A DNA stretch of 64,000 bases from Streptomyces iconiensis (GCF_028657195.3 NZ_JANCPR020000042.1:1-64000); one strand, 5' to 3'; numbered from the stretch's first letter, positions 18,166 through 27,247 are shown. Numbers and translations are program-made. The notes: generated by a model not told the origin, from the sequence alone.

Positions 18166-18924
18166 GATACGACTCCCATGTCGGCCTGTGGTGGGTGAGT
18201 TCCCTGTCTGGGTACGTCGAGCTTCGCGGACCGGGGCGCCCGCTGCGATGGTGCTCGTACGTGTCTGTGCGGTGGGGCCAGCCCCACCCGCACGGTGCGG
18301 TGTCCCGTACACACCTGCTCAACCACACGCTAGAGAAGGCCAGTTGGGCCCGCCGTCCTGCATCGGGACGAGCCGCCCCCAGGGTCCCGCCCGGGGTACC
18401 CCTTAAGGGCCGCGCCACTGGCCACCCGTGAGCCGCGCCACGACCCACACCTAAGTCCCGCCGCGAACCACGCGCGAGCCACGCCGCGAGCCGCGCCTGC
18501 GCCATGTGTTGCCCGGCGATCGGGCGGACGGGCGGTCGGCGACCCGATGACGGCCGACTCCCTGCGGGCGGCTTCCGGCGCCCGGAGTTCTGGCGGACGG
18601 GGTTCTGACGGACGGCGGGGCGCTGGCAGACGGCGGGGCACTGGGCGGACGGGCTGCTCTACCGGCTCAAGCAGCCGTTCCTCTCCCTCATCGGGAGCGA
18701 AGGGAGGCCCCCGGAGGACAAGTTGGGCGTACGCGTGATCCGCCGCCGCGAACCGCTGACCGCCACGCACTGACGCCGGGCCACAGGCCCCTGGGCCACA
18801 GACCCGAGCCGCACACCCTCGGCCCCCCGGGCCCGCGAACCCCGGACCAGACCCGCAGCCCCCGCGCCACAGACCCCCCGGCCCCGGCCCCTCAGCGACC
18901 GGCACACCGAGGCGCCCTCTCGCG
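18166..18924. other. Intergenic, 759 bases, mostly without gene signal
   Basis: This holds the promoter of the ABC operon (right next to 18165), GC-rich simple sequence, and one short plus-strand coding-like fragment (18609-18773, listed separately). Longer open frames on the minus strand (for example 18330-18905) are Arg/Gly/Pro-rich and show no family resemblance. Confidence 0.5.
18609..18773 (+). pseudogene. Possible 3' remnant of a decayed gene
   Basis: Between in-frame stops at 18606 and 18771 lies a frame with about 44 codons of strong coding character: nearly every third base is G or C, and the peptide is well mixed (WADGLLYRLKQPFLSLIGSE, then a charged end with VRVIRRREPL). There is no ATG, GTG or TTG between the upstream stop and this region until deep inside it. 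This suggests the 3' end of a gene whose 5' part has been lost. I do not recognise the family. Confidence 0.3.
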
Positions 18925-19920
18925 TCACTCCTGGGCCCGGCCTCCCGCCGAGGCAGAAGCGGAAGCGGAGGAGGCGGCAGGCGGGGAGGAACCGGCAGGC
19001 GCCGAGGCAGCGGCAGGCTCGGGGGCCGGGAGGGTGCCGGCCTCCTCGGCGTTCCGGCCCGTCAGGGTGGCGAGGGAGGAGCGGACATGGGCCATGTGCT
19101 GGCGCAGTTCCTCGGTCCGTTCCTCGTGCTCGCGCAGCACCCGGTCCGTCTCGCGCTGGATGCCCTCCTCGCGCATCCGCGCGGCGGCGACCAGTTCGTC
19201 ACCCTGCGCCTGCGCGTCCTCGTTGCGGTGCCGTGCCGTCTCCTCGGCCTGCGCGCGCGCACGCTTGGCGTCGGCGAGCAGGCGTTCGCCCCGCTCCTCC
19301 ATCTCCGCGATCCGGGCTTCGGCCGCCGCCTCCTGCTGGGCGAGTTCCAGGTCAGCGGCCTCGGCCTCGGCGGTCTGCTGCTTCTCCTGTTCGGCGAGGA
19401 GGGAGGCGCAGCGGCGTGACATCTCCTGGAGCGCCTCGGTGGCCTCGCGGATCACCTTCTCCGCCTGGGCCCTGGCTCCGGCGCGCAGCGCGTCGGCACG
19501 TTCCTGCGCGGTGTCGACGGTGTGCTCGGCCTCGGCCTCCGCGTCGGCGCGCAGCCGGGCCGACTGGTCGCGGGCCGCGTCGCGGACGCTCTGTGCTTCG
19601 GCAGCGGCCGTCTCGCTGATCTCCTGCGCCGCCGCCTCGGCCGAAGCGCGTACGTCCGCCGCCTCGGCCTCGGCCGTCGCGAGCAGGCCCTGGGCGCGGG
19701 CGCCGAGCACCTCGTAGGTCTGCGGGGGCAGTGCGGCGGCAACGCCCTGCAGCCGTTCCGCCTCGGCGGCCATCTCCTTCGCGAGCACGGTGAGCTTCGC
19801 GGCGCGTTCCCACGCCCCGTCACGTTCCTCGCCCAGGTCGGAGACGCGGCCGTCGACCTGGTCGGTCCGGTATCCGCGACCCCTCACGACAACGAAGCCG
19901 TGCGGCGACGACGCACTCAT
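18925..19920 (-). CDS. Coiled-coil protein (annotated 'cellulose-binding' in Streptomyces), DivIVA/Scy-like
   Basis: A 331-residue protein. Residues 1-25 form a short DivIVA-like lead (GFVVVRGRGYRTDQVD), then about 250 residues are almost continuous coiled coil made of Ala/Glu/Arg/Gln heptads (AEAEAADVRASAEAAAQEI and similar). The last 40 residues are an Ala/Pro/Ser tail. Streptomyces genomes often label this family 'cellulose-binding protein', but the sequence suggests a cytoskeletal or polar-growth scaffold related to DivIVA, Scy and FilP. ATG at 19920. It is monocistronic, next to the LCP gene, which acts in cell-wall assembly; this fits a cell-envelope role (inference). Confidence 0.8.
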   Translation of the reverse strand: MSASSPHGFVVVRGRGYRTDQVDGRVSDLGEERDGAWERAAKLTVLAKEMAAEAERLQGVAAALPPQTYEVLGARAQGLLATAEAEAADVRASAEAAAQEISETAAAEAQSVRDAARDQSARLRADAEAEAEHTVDTAQERADALRAGARAQAEKVIREATEALQEMSRRCASLLAEQEKQQTAEAEAADLELAQQEAAAEARIAEMEERGERLLADAKRARAQAEETARHRNEDAQAQGDELVAAARMREEGIQRETDRVLREHEERTEELRQHMAHVRSSLATLTGRNAEEAGTLPAPEPAAASAPAGSSPPAASSASASASAGGRAQE

Positions 19921-20013
19921 ATCGAGCCCCTTACCTCAGCGACACATTCGAGGGAATCCGAGCGTATGAGCCATAACGCCACACTCCGCCCGAGCCTGTA
20001 CTCCAAGGATGCG

Positions 20014-21075
20014 CTACTTCACCGTGGATGCCGTAATCGGAACATCTCGGCGCAACTGTTTAAAAAGCGTTCGCGCACCCCTCGGCTTCCACACGACGAC
20101 GGACCCGACACCCGGCACGTTGAGCCCCGCATTCGTCACGGGAACGGTCGTCGTACCCCCCTTGCCACCCGTCAGTCCCCTGACGTTCCAGGCCATCCGT
20201 GTGAGTGACCCGACACCGGTCCCGTTGTCGACGGTGACCGCGTCGAGGGAGGCGGCGAGGAACGGATAGAGCCGGAACGGGTCGAGCACGACGGAGGCTC
20301 CCGTGCCCTCCCGTACGAGCGCGCTGAGCAGTTGCCGCTGCCGTGTGACGCGGCCGAGGTCGCCCCTCGGGTCGCTGTAGCGGGCCCGTACGAACGCGAG
20401 GGCCTGCTTCCCGTCGAGCGTCTGGCAGCCGGCGCGCAGATCCGCGCCCGACTTCTTGTCGTGCAGTGGCTCGTCCAGACAGATCCGTACGCCGTCGAGC
20501 GCGTCGACGACATGGGTGAAGCCGAGGAAGTCGACCTCGGCGTAGTGGTCGAGGCGCAGCCCGGTCGCCTGCTCGACGGTGCGGGTGAGCAGCTTCGGAC
20601 CGCCCTGCGCGTACGCCGAGTTGATCTTCCCCCGGCCGTGCCCGGGAACGGTGACGTACGAGTCGCGCGGGATGCTCACCAGATACGGGCCCGCCTCGCC
20701 GTGGTGCAGCACCATCACGGTGTCCGTGTTGCGCTGGCCGCCACCGCCCACGTGCAGCTCCTTGCGCTCCTTCCCGGACAGGTCGGAACGGGTGTCGGAG
20801 CCGATGATGAGCCAGTTGGTGCCCTTGCCTTGCCCGGGGCGCCCGGGGTAGTCGGCCAGCGCCTCCGTGTCCTTGAGCCGCGAACCGGCCCAGAAGTACG
20901 TCACGGCGACGGCGGCGACGGCGAGGACCACGAGGACCAGCAGCACGAGGAGGAGGGCGCGCCACCAGCGCCTTCCGGGCCGGTCGCGCCGGGGCCTCCC
21001 GCTGCGCCGGGGCTTCCTGCGCGCGGCGCGGTAGAGCGTGCTGCTGCTCTCGCCGTACGGCACGGGCTCACCCAT
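20014..21075 (-). CDS. LytR-CpsA-Psr (LCP) family glycopolymer transferase
   Basis: A 353-residue type II membrane protein. A basic cytoplasmic head (40 residues) precedes a transmembrane helix (about 40-63) and the extracellular LCP domain. Domain hallmarks: IIGSDTRSD near residue 95, RNTDTVMVLH, SIPRDSYV, INSAYAQGG, FLGFTHVVDALDGV, and LAFVRARYSDPRGDLGRVTRQ, which carry the Arg/Asp residues that bind pyrophosphate and Mg. Members attach teichoic acids or other glycopolymers to peptidoglycan. ATG at 21075. The C-terminus runs past the domain with a short basic tail. Confidence 0.92.
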   Translation of the reverse strand: MGEPVPYGESSSTLYRAARRKPRRSGRPRRDRPGRRWWRALLLVLLVLVVLAVAAVAVTYFWAGSRLKDTEALADYPGRPGQGKGTNWLIIGSDTRSDLSGKERKELHVGGGGQRNTDTVMVLHHGEAGPYLVSIPRDSYVTVPGHGRGKINSAYAQGGPKLLTRTVEQATGLRLDHYAEVDFLGFTHVVDALDGVRICLDEPLHDKKSGADLRAGCQTLDGKQALAFVRARYSDPRGDLGRVTRQRQLLSALVREGTGASVVLDPFRLYPFLAASLDAVTVDNGTGVGSLTRMAWNVRGLTGGKGGTTTVPVTNAGLNVPGVGSVVVWKPRGARTLFKQLRRDVPITASTVK

Positions 21076-21222
21076 GCCCCGACGGTCACCCCGCGAGGCG
21101 GCCTCCGCGCGCCCGGCTGCGCCATCCGGACGCCGCAGCCGCCCGCCGGTGGGCGGCTGCGGCGGCCGGACGACCGGCCCGAGGAACGGGCCAGGGGCCC
21201 CGCACGGCTCCTGACCGGCTCC

Positions 21223-21292
21223 GGCTCAGGAACCCGGCACGGCTCAGGAGCCCGGCACGGCTCAGAAGTCCGGCGGACCGGCACGGCTCAGA
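21223..21292. repeat. 18-base tandem repeats between LCP and SUKH-4 genes
   Basis: GGCTCAGGAACCCGGCAC-type units repeat about three and a half times with small changes, running up to the stop codon of the SUKH-4 fusion gene. They are intergenic slippage repeats with no visible gene function. The upstream stretch (about 21110-21180) contains CCGCAGCCGCCC/GGGCGGCTGCGG arms that can form a hairpin. Confidence 0.6.
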
Positions 21293-23858
21293 AGAGCCCG
21301 TCCCACATCTGTTCCAGCAGTACCGACCACCACGTGTCCGGAGAGGACAGCGCCGCGGCGTCCAGGGACGCCAGCTGGGCCTGGAAGTCGACGGTCCAGC
21401 GTCCCGCCTGCTCCTGCGTCAGGCCGTAGCGCAGCCGCCACATCCGCCCGAGCATCGCCATGCACCGCACGAACTCCGGCAGCCCGGTGTTCACGAACTG
21501 CGGCGTGACCGGCTGCCCGCCGGGGCCCGCCTCCAGCGGCACGGCGACGATGTGCGCCGTGCCGTACTGCACGCACAGCTGCCGCCCGAAGTCCGTCCCC
21601 ATCACGAGGTAGGAGCCCGCGTCGGCGGCCGGCTGCACCCCGCGCTCCTGTGCCATCTCGGCGAGCGTCGGCACGGGGCGGCCCGGCTGGGCCTGGCCCC
21701 AGAAGAAGGGGCCCATGTCGATCGGGACACCGGCCCACACGAGGGTCTGCGCCACGATGTCCGGTACGCCCTGCCGGGAGACGGCCCGCTGGTCGAAGCG
21801 GAAGACGCCTTGCGGCCCGAACGCCTGCATAAGCTCCTGCCCTATGGCGTCGGGCGGGATCGGCGGTGTGGGCTGGATCTGGTGCGGGGGCGGCAGCGGC
21901 ACACGGTTCGGCGCCGGGCGCGCGGGCCCGTCGGCGACCTGGTGCAGCTCGCCCTGGTGCTCGATCAGATGCCGCATGCCCTGCTGCCGCGAGGCGTGGT
22001 CCGTGCCGTACGAGGCCGTGTGGCTGACCCGCACCTGCGGCCAGGTCTCGCGGATCATACGGGTGCAGTAGCCGCCCGGCAGATCGCAGGACTCCAACTC
22101 CGTGTGCAGCTCGACCACTTGCTGCGGCGGAATGTTCATGCCGCGCAGCTCGTGCAGGATCTGCCACTCGGGGTGCGGAGTCCCCGGCGCCGAGCGCCGG
22201 ATGAGCTGCTGCTCGGAGCCGTCGGGCGCCCGGTAGCGCAGCACCGCCATGTAACCGGGGCCGACGGTCGGCGGCCCGCCCGGCTGCGGATAGCCGTACG
22301 AGGGTGCCGGTGCGCCCGGCACGGGGCCGCCGCCAGGGCCGCCAACGGGGCCGCCGGGCGCGGGAGTTCCGGGTGCCGGTGCACCCTGAGGCGCACCGGG
22401 AAGGGGCGTGCCGGGTACACCGGGCCGGGCGGGAGGACGGCCGGGCGGGGCGGGGGGAGGGCCGGGTGCGGCCGGCGGGGCGCCGGGAGGCGCGGGCTTC
22501 GAGGCGCCGCCCGGCCCTGGCTCGGCCAGCATCGTCGCCGCCTGGTGCACCCCGCCGCCGGTACCGCCCGGCGCTTCGGGCGCGCCGGGCATGTCCACCT
22601 TGGGCTGCTGGCCGCTCTCCCTGATCTGGTCGGCGAGGTCGTCGGCCGACACCATCTGCGTCGGTACGTACCCGGCGCCCGGCGTACCCGGAGCAGCGGG
22701 AGCGGACGGGGCCGAGGGCGCCGAAGAGGGGCCCTGACCGCCGGGACCCGCTGCGGGCGCCGACCGCGCGCCCGGGGTGCCGGGCGCACCGGGCGGCGGC
22801 GGTACGGACGGGCCCGAACCCCGCGAGGGGCGGGAAGGCCGGGCGGGCATCGAACCGCGGGGCGCACGGCTGGTGTCGGCGTCGGCGATGTCGTCGGCGC
22901 CGGGGGCGCCCGGAGCGCGCGGCATCTGCAGGCCGCCCTCCGAGGGGTCGGCCAGCACCGTCGCGGCGTGGTGCATCCCGCCGTCACCGCCCGCCGTACC
23001 GCCCGAACCCGCGCCATCACCAGGCCCGTTCGGCGGCTGGGGCGTCTGCGGGGCGTGCGGGGCCTGAGCAGTGTGCGGGGCCTGGGGCGGAGGCGGTGCC
23101 TGGGGAACGCCCTGGGGCGGCTGCGGCCTGCCCTCCGGCCCTTCGAGCCCGGGCACGACCGACGTGCTGGGCAGCGAGCTGCCCTCCGGCATCAGTTCCG
23201 TACGCGCCTCCGTGTTCGGCGGCGGGGCGTCGTCCGTGTCGCTGCCGCTGATCGGCGGTGCGAAGACCGTCGCCGGGGGACGCTGCGCCTCACCGCTGGC
23301 CGCACCCCCGGTGTCCGCGCCTTCCCACGGGCTCGCACCGGCGGGCGCCCCCGGCGCGGCCGGAGCGCCGGGAGCGGAACCGACCGGGGAAGGGGGCGGC
23401 GGTGCCGGTGCGGCGGGAGGCGGCGGTACGGGTGCCGCGGGCGCGTCAGCGCGCCGGTCCGGGATGCCCATCTGGTCGGCGGCCTGCTGAAGCCACTCGG
23501 GGGGCGTCAGCAGGAACGACGTCGCCTCCAGGTCGAGGCGCTGCTTGGGCGCCACGGGCGGTGGCTCGGCTGACGGGCCGCCGTACTCCTCCTCGTAGCG
23601 CCGGATGACCTCGCCCACCGGCAGACCGGGCCACAGTGTCGTTTCGCCGCTGTCGCGGGCGATGACCAGACGCGCGTTCCCGCCGTCGGGCCCCTCACCC
23701 GGGGCGCCTTCCTGACCGGCGGCTCCCGGAGGAGCCTCCGCCCACGCCACGAAACCGAGGTCGAACTCCCGTACCCGCACCTCCCGGTGCCGGTGTACGG
23801 GCACATCGCCGTTGACCCAGCGCTCAGCGCGCTCCTGGGCCTGCGCGAAGGTCACCAT
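21288..23858 (-). CDS. Large Pro-rich protein: deaminase-like toxin domain fused to SUKH-4 immunity domain
   Basis: An 856-residue protein in four parts. (1) An N-terminal ~110-residue domain (MVTFAQAQERAERWVNG.., VARDSGETTLWPGLPVGEVIRRYEEEY). (2) A ~400-residue Pro/Ala/Gly linker containing three copies of a Gly-rich H(Q)AATVLADPSEGG-like motif. (3) A nucleic-acid/nucleotide deaminase-like domain near residues 515-640, with LRYRAPDGSEQQLIRRSAPGT-type strand, HPEWQILHELR and the Zn-site-like TELESCDLPGGYC. (4) A SUKH-4 (SMI1/KNR4-related) C-terminal domain of ~190 residues. In polymorphic toxin systems SUKH proteins neutralise deaminase or nuclease toxins, so both halves in one chain are unusual. 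No secretion signal. It lies 6 bases after the WHH/SUKH gene, in the same operon. Confidence 0.75.
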   Translation of the reverse strand: MVTFAQAQERAERWVNGDVPVHRHREVRVREFDLGFVAWAEAPPGAAGQEGAPGEGPDGGNARLVIARDSGETTLWPGLPVGEVIRRYEEEYGGPSAEPPPVAPKQRLDLEATSFLLTPPEWLQQAADQMGIPDRRADAPAAPVPPPPAAPAPPPPSPVGSAPGAPAAPGAPAGASPWEGADTGGAASGEAQRPPATVFAPPISGSDTDDAPPPNTEARTELMPEGSSLPSTSVVPGLEGPEGRPQPPQGVPQAPPPPQAPHTAQAPHAPQTPQPPNGPGDGAGSGGTAGGDGGMHHAATVLADPSEGGLQMPRAPGAPGADDIADADTSRAPRGSMPARPSRPSRGSGPSVPPPPGAPGTPGARSAPAAGPGGQGPSSAPSAPSAPAAPGTPGAGYVPTQMVSADDLADQIRESGQQPKVDMPGAPEAPGGTGGGVHQAATMLAEPGPGGASKPAPPGAPPAAPGPPPAPPGRPPARPGVPGTPLPGAPQGAPAPGTPAPGGPVGGPGGGPVPGAPAPSYGYPQPGGPPTVGPGYMAVLRYRAPDGSEQQLIRRSAPGTPHPEWQILHELRGMNIPPQQVVELHTELESCDLPGGYCTRMIRETWPQVRVSHTASYGTDHASRQQGMRHLIEHQGELHQVADGPARPAPNRVPLPPPHQIQPTPPIPPDAIGQELMQAFGPQGVFRFDQRAVSRQGVPDIVAQTLVWAGVPIDMGPFFWGQAQPGRPVPTLAEMAQERGVQPAADAGSYLVMGTDFGRQLCVQYGTAHIVAVPLEAGPGGQPVTPQFVNTGLPEFVRCMAMLGRMWRLRYGLTQEQAGRWTVDFQAQLASLDAAALSSPDTWWSVLLEQMWDGLF

Positions 23859-23864
23859 CGCGCC

Positions 23865-24875
23865 TCACCTCTCCACAGGGACGTCGCGCGCGAAGCCGCC
23901 GTCCACCATCAGGTTCGCCACGGTCTCCAGTTCCGGCGGACTGCCGGCGAGCCGCAGCAGGAACTCGTCGAAGTCGGCACCGCACGGCCGCAGCAGGCGT
24001 TCGACCCGCTCCTGCACGCCGAGGCCGTCGGCGTCCCGCGCGTCGTCGTACGCGCAGAACCACACCGAGCCCGTCGCCTCGCCCCGTACCTTCACCGCGA
24101 TCAGCCCGCCCTGGACGAACGAGACGCCCAGGAAGTCCTTGGTCATGTGGTCGCGCAGACATTTGTTGATGTAGACGAGGTCGTTGACCGCCGCCTCGTC
24201 GCGCACCGTGAAGAACGGCTGGTCCACCAGCAGGCCCAGCTCGGCGTCGAGCGCCACGCCGCTGGGCGCGCAACCGCCCGCCGCCTTCAGGAACGTGCGG
24301 TAGGCACCCGGCAGGCGGTAGCCCAGCTTCTCCTCCACATCGAGGATCTGCTGCTCCCCCACCACGGGTTCGGGGCCGTGCGGCACCTTGAAGTGCACCG
24401 GTCTGGTGTCCTGCAAGGGGCGCGTCCCCGTCTTCGCGTGGTCGACGGCCGCCGTGGTGAGCCCGCCGTGGTGCCGCAGCAGCGCCTTCACCTCGACGGG
24501 CACCAGCTGCATACGGCGGCTGTTCGCCACGTGGTGCCAGGTCCAGCCGTGCGGGGTCGCCACGGCGGGCAGCTCGGCCCACAGTTCATGGCCGGCCGCG
24601 TGCAGCGCGGCGTTGGCCGAAACGTAGTCCGTCAGCCGGAGTTCGTCGCCGCCGAACCCCTCGGGGGGCTCGGCGATCTCGGCCGTGGCCCGCGCGTACG
24701 CCGAGAAGTCCGGGAACCCGTCCTGGCCGACCCGCACCCCTCGGGGGTGGCGGGCGGCCCTGACCGGATCCGGGAAGTTCACGACCTGCCCGGCGTACGC
24801 CCGGTTCGGTGGCACGGCGTTCCCCCGGCCCTGGGGACCAGGAGGTGCACCCAGCCCGAGCCGTCCTGTCGTCAT
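23865..24875 (-). CDS. WHH-type HNH nuclease-like domain fused to SMI1/KNR4 (SUKH) domain
   Basis: A 336-residue protein. Residues 105-140 match the WHH class of HNH/Endo VII toxin nucleases: GWTWHH (W113, H114, H115), MQLVP and RHHGGL. In the typical motif a His follows LVPxxx; here that position is Lys130, so one metal or catalytic His is missing. Residues 165-330 form a SMI1/KNR4 (SUKH-1) domain: VGEQQILDVEEKLGYRLPGAYRTFL, GG, and INKCLRDHMTKDFLGVSFVQ. ATG at 24875 has GGGGG 12 bases upstream. Possibly a decayed or self-neutralised toxin, or a stable regulator; which one is not decidable from sequence. Confidence 0.75.
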   Translation of the reverse strand: MTTGRLGLGAPPGPQGRGNAVPPNRAYAGQVVNFPDPVRAARHPRGVRVGQDGFPDFSAYARATAEIAEPPEGFGGDELRLTDYVSANAALHAAGHELWAELPAVATPHGWTWHHVANSRRMQLVPVEVKALLRHHGGLTTAAVDHAKTGTRPLQDTRPVHFKVPHGPEPVVGEQQILDVEEKLGYRLPGAYRTFLKAAGGCAPSGVALDAELGLLVDQPFFTVRDEAAVNDLVYINKCLRDHMTKDFLGVSFVQGGLIAVKVRGEATGSVWFCAYDDARDADGLGVQERVERLLRPCGADFDEFLLRLAGSPPELETVANLMVDGGFARDVPVER

Positions 24876-25022
24876 CGCGGTAGCCCCCTGCTGCTTATGG
24901 CTTGTACCGAACAGCCTATGCGGTACGGCAACAGGAACTCATCGGCCCTGGTGCACCTGGTGACCGGGACGTGTGCCGCCGGCGCACGGTGCGGTGCGCC
25001 CGCGACCGGCACGCACCGGCGA

Positions 25023-25763
25023 TCAGCTCTGTGCCGCCTCCACCTTGGCGACCTGCTTCTTGGCCACCGCGTCCGGAACGTTCGCTTCCTTGCCGCCCAG
25101 CGAGAGCGACATGAAGCTCGTGGTGTTGGCGCCGGAACGGATGACCGTCATGGACAGGGACGCGCTCTTGGACGTGGTGTTCTTCAGCAGGAAACGGACG
25201 GAGTCGTCGCCCAGGTCGGGGGCCTGGCTCTCCTGGATCGCCACCTTCTCCGTCTTGCCGCCCTTGCCCTCGCCCGCGATCTCCTTGCAGGTCTTCAGGC
25301 CGGACTTCAGCTCGCTCATCACCGTCTCGGCATCGCCCGACCCGTAGGCGGACAGCAGCACCTGGTTGATGGTCTGGCCCGTGGTCATTTCGCCCTTGGC
25401 GACCGAACCCCCGACATATGCCTTGCGCTTCTGCTTCGAGTCCGCGGTGAACGCGTCCAGTACCGGCTTGCACTGTGCCTGCGCGGGCGGCAGGTTCTCG
25501 TTCTTCAGCGGCTCCGCGCTCTTGCGCACCTTGTAGCCGGGCACGTCGCCGTTCTTCAGCAGTGCCGTGCTCAACTGCGCCTTGCTGAGCGGCCCCGGCT
25601 TCTCCTCGCCGCTCCCGCCACCGGAACCGCCGCCGTCCTGCTCGCTCTTGCCGCCGCCCTTCTTGCCACCGCCGCTGTCGTCGCTGCACGCGGCCATCGA
25701 GAACACCAGCGCTGGCACCGCGACGGCGGCGGCCACCGTACGGCGCAGGGTCCGGGAACGCAT
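25023..25763 (-). CDS. Exported lipoprotein of unknown function
   Basis: A 246-residue lipoprotein. The signal peptide ends in a lipobox SMAAC (Cys about 25), then a Gly/Ser/Lys linker to about residue 55, then a compact domain with LLKNGDVPGYKVRKSAEPL, two conserved Cys (QCKPVL and LKTCKEI) that could form a disulfide, and MTVIRSGANTTSFMSL. This pattern is common in Streptomyces 'lipoprotein' families with no assigned role. ATG at 25763 has GGGGGAG 7-12 bases upstream; the frame's extension to 26252 has no signal features. It separates the two toxin-like groups. Confidence 0.78.
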   Translation of the reverse strand: MRSRTLRRTVAAAVAVPALVFSMAACSDDSGGGKKGGGKSEQDGGGSGGGSGEEKPGPLSKAQLSTALLKNGDVPGYKVRKSAEPLKNENLPPAQAQCKPVLDAFTADSKQKRKAYVGGSVAKGEMTTGQTINQVLLSAYGSGDAETVMSELKSGLKTCKEIAGEGKGGKTEKVAIQESQAPDLGDDSVRFLLKNTTSKSASLSMTVIRSGANTTSFMSLSLGGKEANVPDAVAKKQVAKVEAAQS

Positions 25764-25976
25764 CGTGAAACTCCCCCTTGGGAACTGAATCGTTCGCTGT
25801 TGCATACGGCAGATGTTCGCTGCCTGCGCAAGAGCTGACCACCCCTGTCGCATCCCGTACGCGGAACCGTCACAAGGCCATGACATGAACGGCGGAATGA
25901 TCGACTCATGCGTGACACTGCATACTTGGCGCTGATCCCCGGCACAGAGGGGGACGCACGGGGAGGAAGCTCCATC

Positions 25977-26582
25977 ATGCACACCGCACAACAAGCGCAC
26001 GGACAGCACGTGCCACACAACGATCCACGCGTGGGGTGGACGGCAGGCCAGTACGCCACGAACACGGTCAACGCCACCGTGCCCATCCTGCGTGAGCGCC
26101 GCGACGGCATCCTCCCCGCCGTCGCCGCAGCCCTGTCCATCCGCGGCGAGACCCTCACGTGCACGGGCAGCAGGGGAGACAGGCCGCCCACGCATCACCC
26201 ACTCGTGCAGGACTTCCTCGACACGCTCACCACCGAACGCCGGGCACGTCACACCGGCCGCTGCCCCGAGGCCGTCCTGCTCTCCCGGTATCTGCTCGCC
26301 ACCGAGAGTTCACGGGCCGCCAAACGCACCTCGCGCAAACCCGCGAAGAGCAGCAAGACCACCCGAACCCCCAAGGCGCAAAAGCCCACCAAAGCCCCCA
26401 AGCCCCTCACGCTCAGCGAGGCCAAGCGTGCCCTCAAGCACGCCAAGCTGACCGCACGCCGCATCCGCGAGGACGGCGACCCCCTCCACGGCACCTACGC
26501 CCCTCCCTGCCGTTCCTGCGCCGCGCTGCTCACCCATTTCGGCGTACGGGCGGTCGACCCGGCCCAGGAGCGCACGCAGTGA
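25977..26582 (+). CDS. YwqJ-related putative deaminase
   Basis: A 201-residue cytidine-deaminase-fold protein of the YwqJ class. The zinc/catalytic pattern is split: GRCPEAVLLSRYL (C96-x-E98) and, after an insertion, THGTYAPPCRSC (C178, C181) with a helix after it. The insertion (about residues 112-148) is a Lys/Pro/Thr-rich, disordered run. YwqJ domains usually sit at the C-terminus of secreted toxins; here the domain stands alone without a secretion signal. ATG at 25977 with GGAGGAAG upstream is preferred over ATG at 25908. The stop overlaps the next gene's start (GTGA), so it is translationally coupled to the SUKH-3 partner. Confidence 0.8.
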   Translation: MHTAQQAHGQHVPHNDPRVGWTAGQYATNTVNATVPILRERRDGILPAVAAALSIRGETLTCTGSRGDRPPTHHPLVQDFLDTLTTERRARHTGRCPEAVLLSRYLLATESSRAAKRTSRKPAKSSKTTRTPKAQKPTKAPKPLTLSEAKRALKHAKLTARRIREDGDPLHGTYAPPCRSCAALLTHFGVRAVDPAQERTQ

Positions 26583-27247
26583 CCACCCGATTCCCCGTCG
26601 CCGTCGACGACTCCCTGCGCAACGCCGGCTGGCAGCCCGGGCGCTGGGACATCCGGCAGGCCGAGCAGTGGGCAGACACCCTGCGCGCCCACCTCTCCCC
26701 CGCAGGCCACCGGCACGCGGTCTTTCCCGCCGCCGTCGAGGTCTGGGCCGAGTTCGGCACCCTCCACATCACCCCCACGGGCCCCGGCCGCCACATCGCG
26801 CCCGCACCCGTCCACATCGACCCGCTGCCGGGGCTGCACGCGGCCCGTACGCTCTCCGACCTCGGCCGGGCGCTCGGCACCGAGATCTGCCCCCTGGGCA
26901 CCGAGGGAGAGGGTGAGGCACTCCTCGTCATCGACGCCGAGCGCCGCGTCTACAGCCTCGACCCGACCGGCGACTGGTACCTCGGCCCCGACTTCGACTC
27001 CGCGCTCTCCGCGCTCATGATGGGCCTCACACCGGCCCGGCTCAGCGTGCACGGCCCCGACTCGGCCAACGCCCACGTGCCCGGTTCCCGCGCCGCCGAA
27101 GCCCTCGCCGCCGAGGGCGGGGCAGCGGACGGGGAGCCGGACGACGGCGAAGGGACGGCCACGGGGGACGGGGCAGAGCCCGAAGGGGAGACGGTGCGCG
27201 GCGACGGGTCAGGGGCGGTACGGCTCAGCGGCCTTCGTACGGAATGA
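26579..27247 (+). CDS. SUKH-3 domain protein, likely immunity partner of the deaminase
   Basis: A 222-residue protein. The SUKH-3 domain covers residues 1-150: AGWQPGRWD at the front, FPAAVEVWAEFGTLHITPTGPG, LGTEICPLGTEGEGEALLVIDAERRVYSLDPTGDWYLGPDFDSAL and a final helix; this is the usual order in SUKH-3 immunity proteins. The last 60 residues are an acidic Gly/Glu/Asp tail. GTG at 26579 overlaps the deaminase stop. Coupled expression suggests complex formation with the deaminase. The 3' end overlaps the convergent histidine kinase gene by 23 bases. Confidence 0.82.
   Translation: MTTRFPVAVDDSLRNAGWQPGRWDIRQAEQWADTLRAHLSPAGHRHAVFPAAVEVWAEFGTLHITPTGPGRHIAPAPVHIDPLPGLHAARTLSDLGRALGTEICPLGTEGEGEALLVIDAERRVYSLDPTGDWYLGPDFDSALSALMMGLTPARLSVHGPDSANAHVPGSRAAEALAAEGGAADGEPDDGEGTATGDGAEPEGETVRGDGSGAVRLSGLRTE

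Noticed and set aside
18330..18905. A 191-codon minus-strand frame in the spacer
   Set aside because: Composition is Arg/Gly/Pro-rich, there is no Shine-Dalgarno and no domain, and it overlaps the stronger plus-strand fragment.
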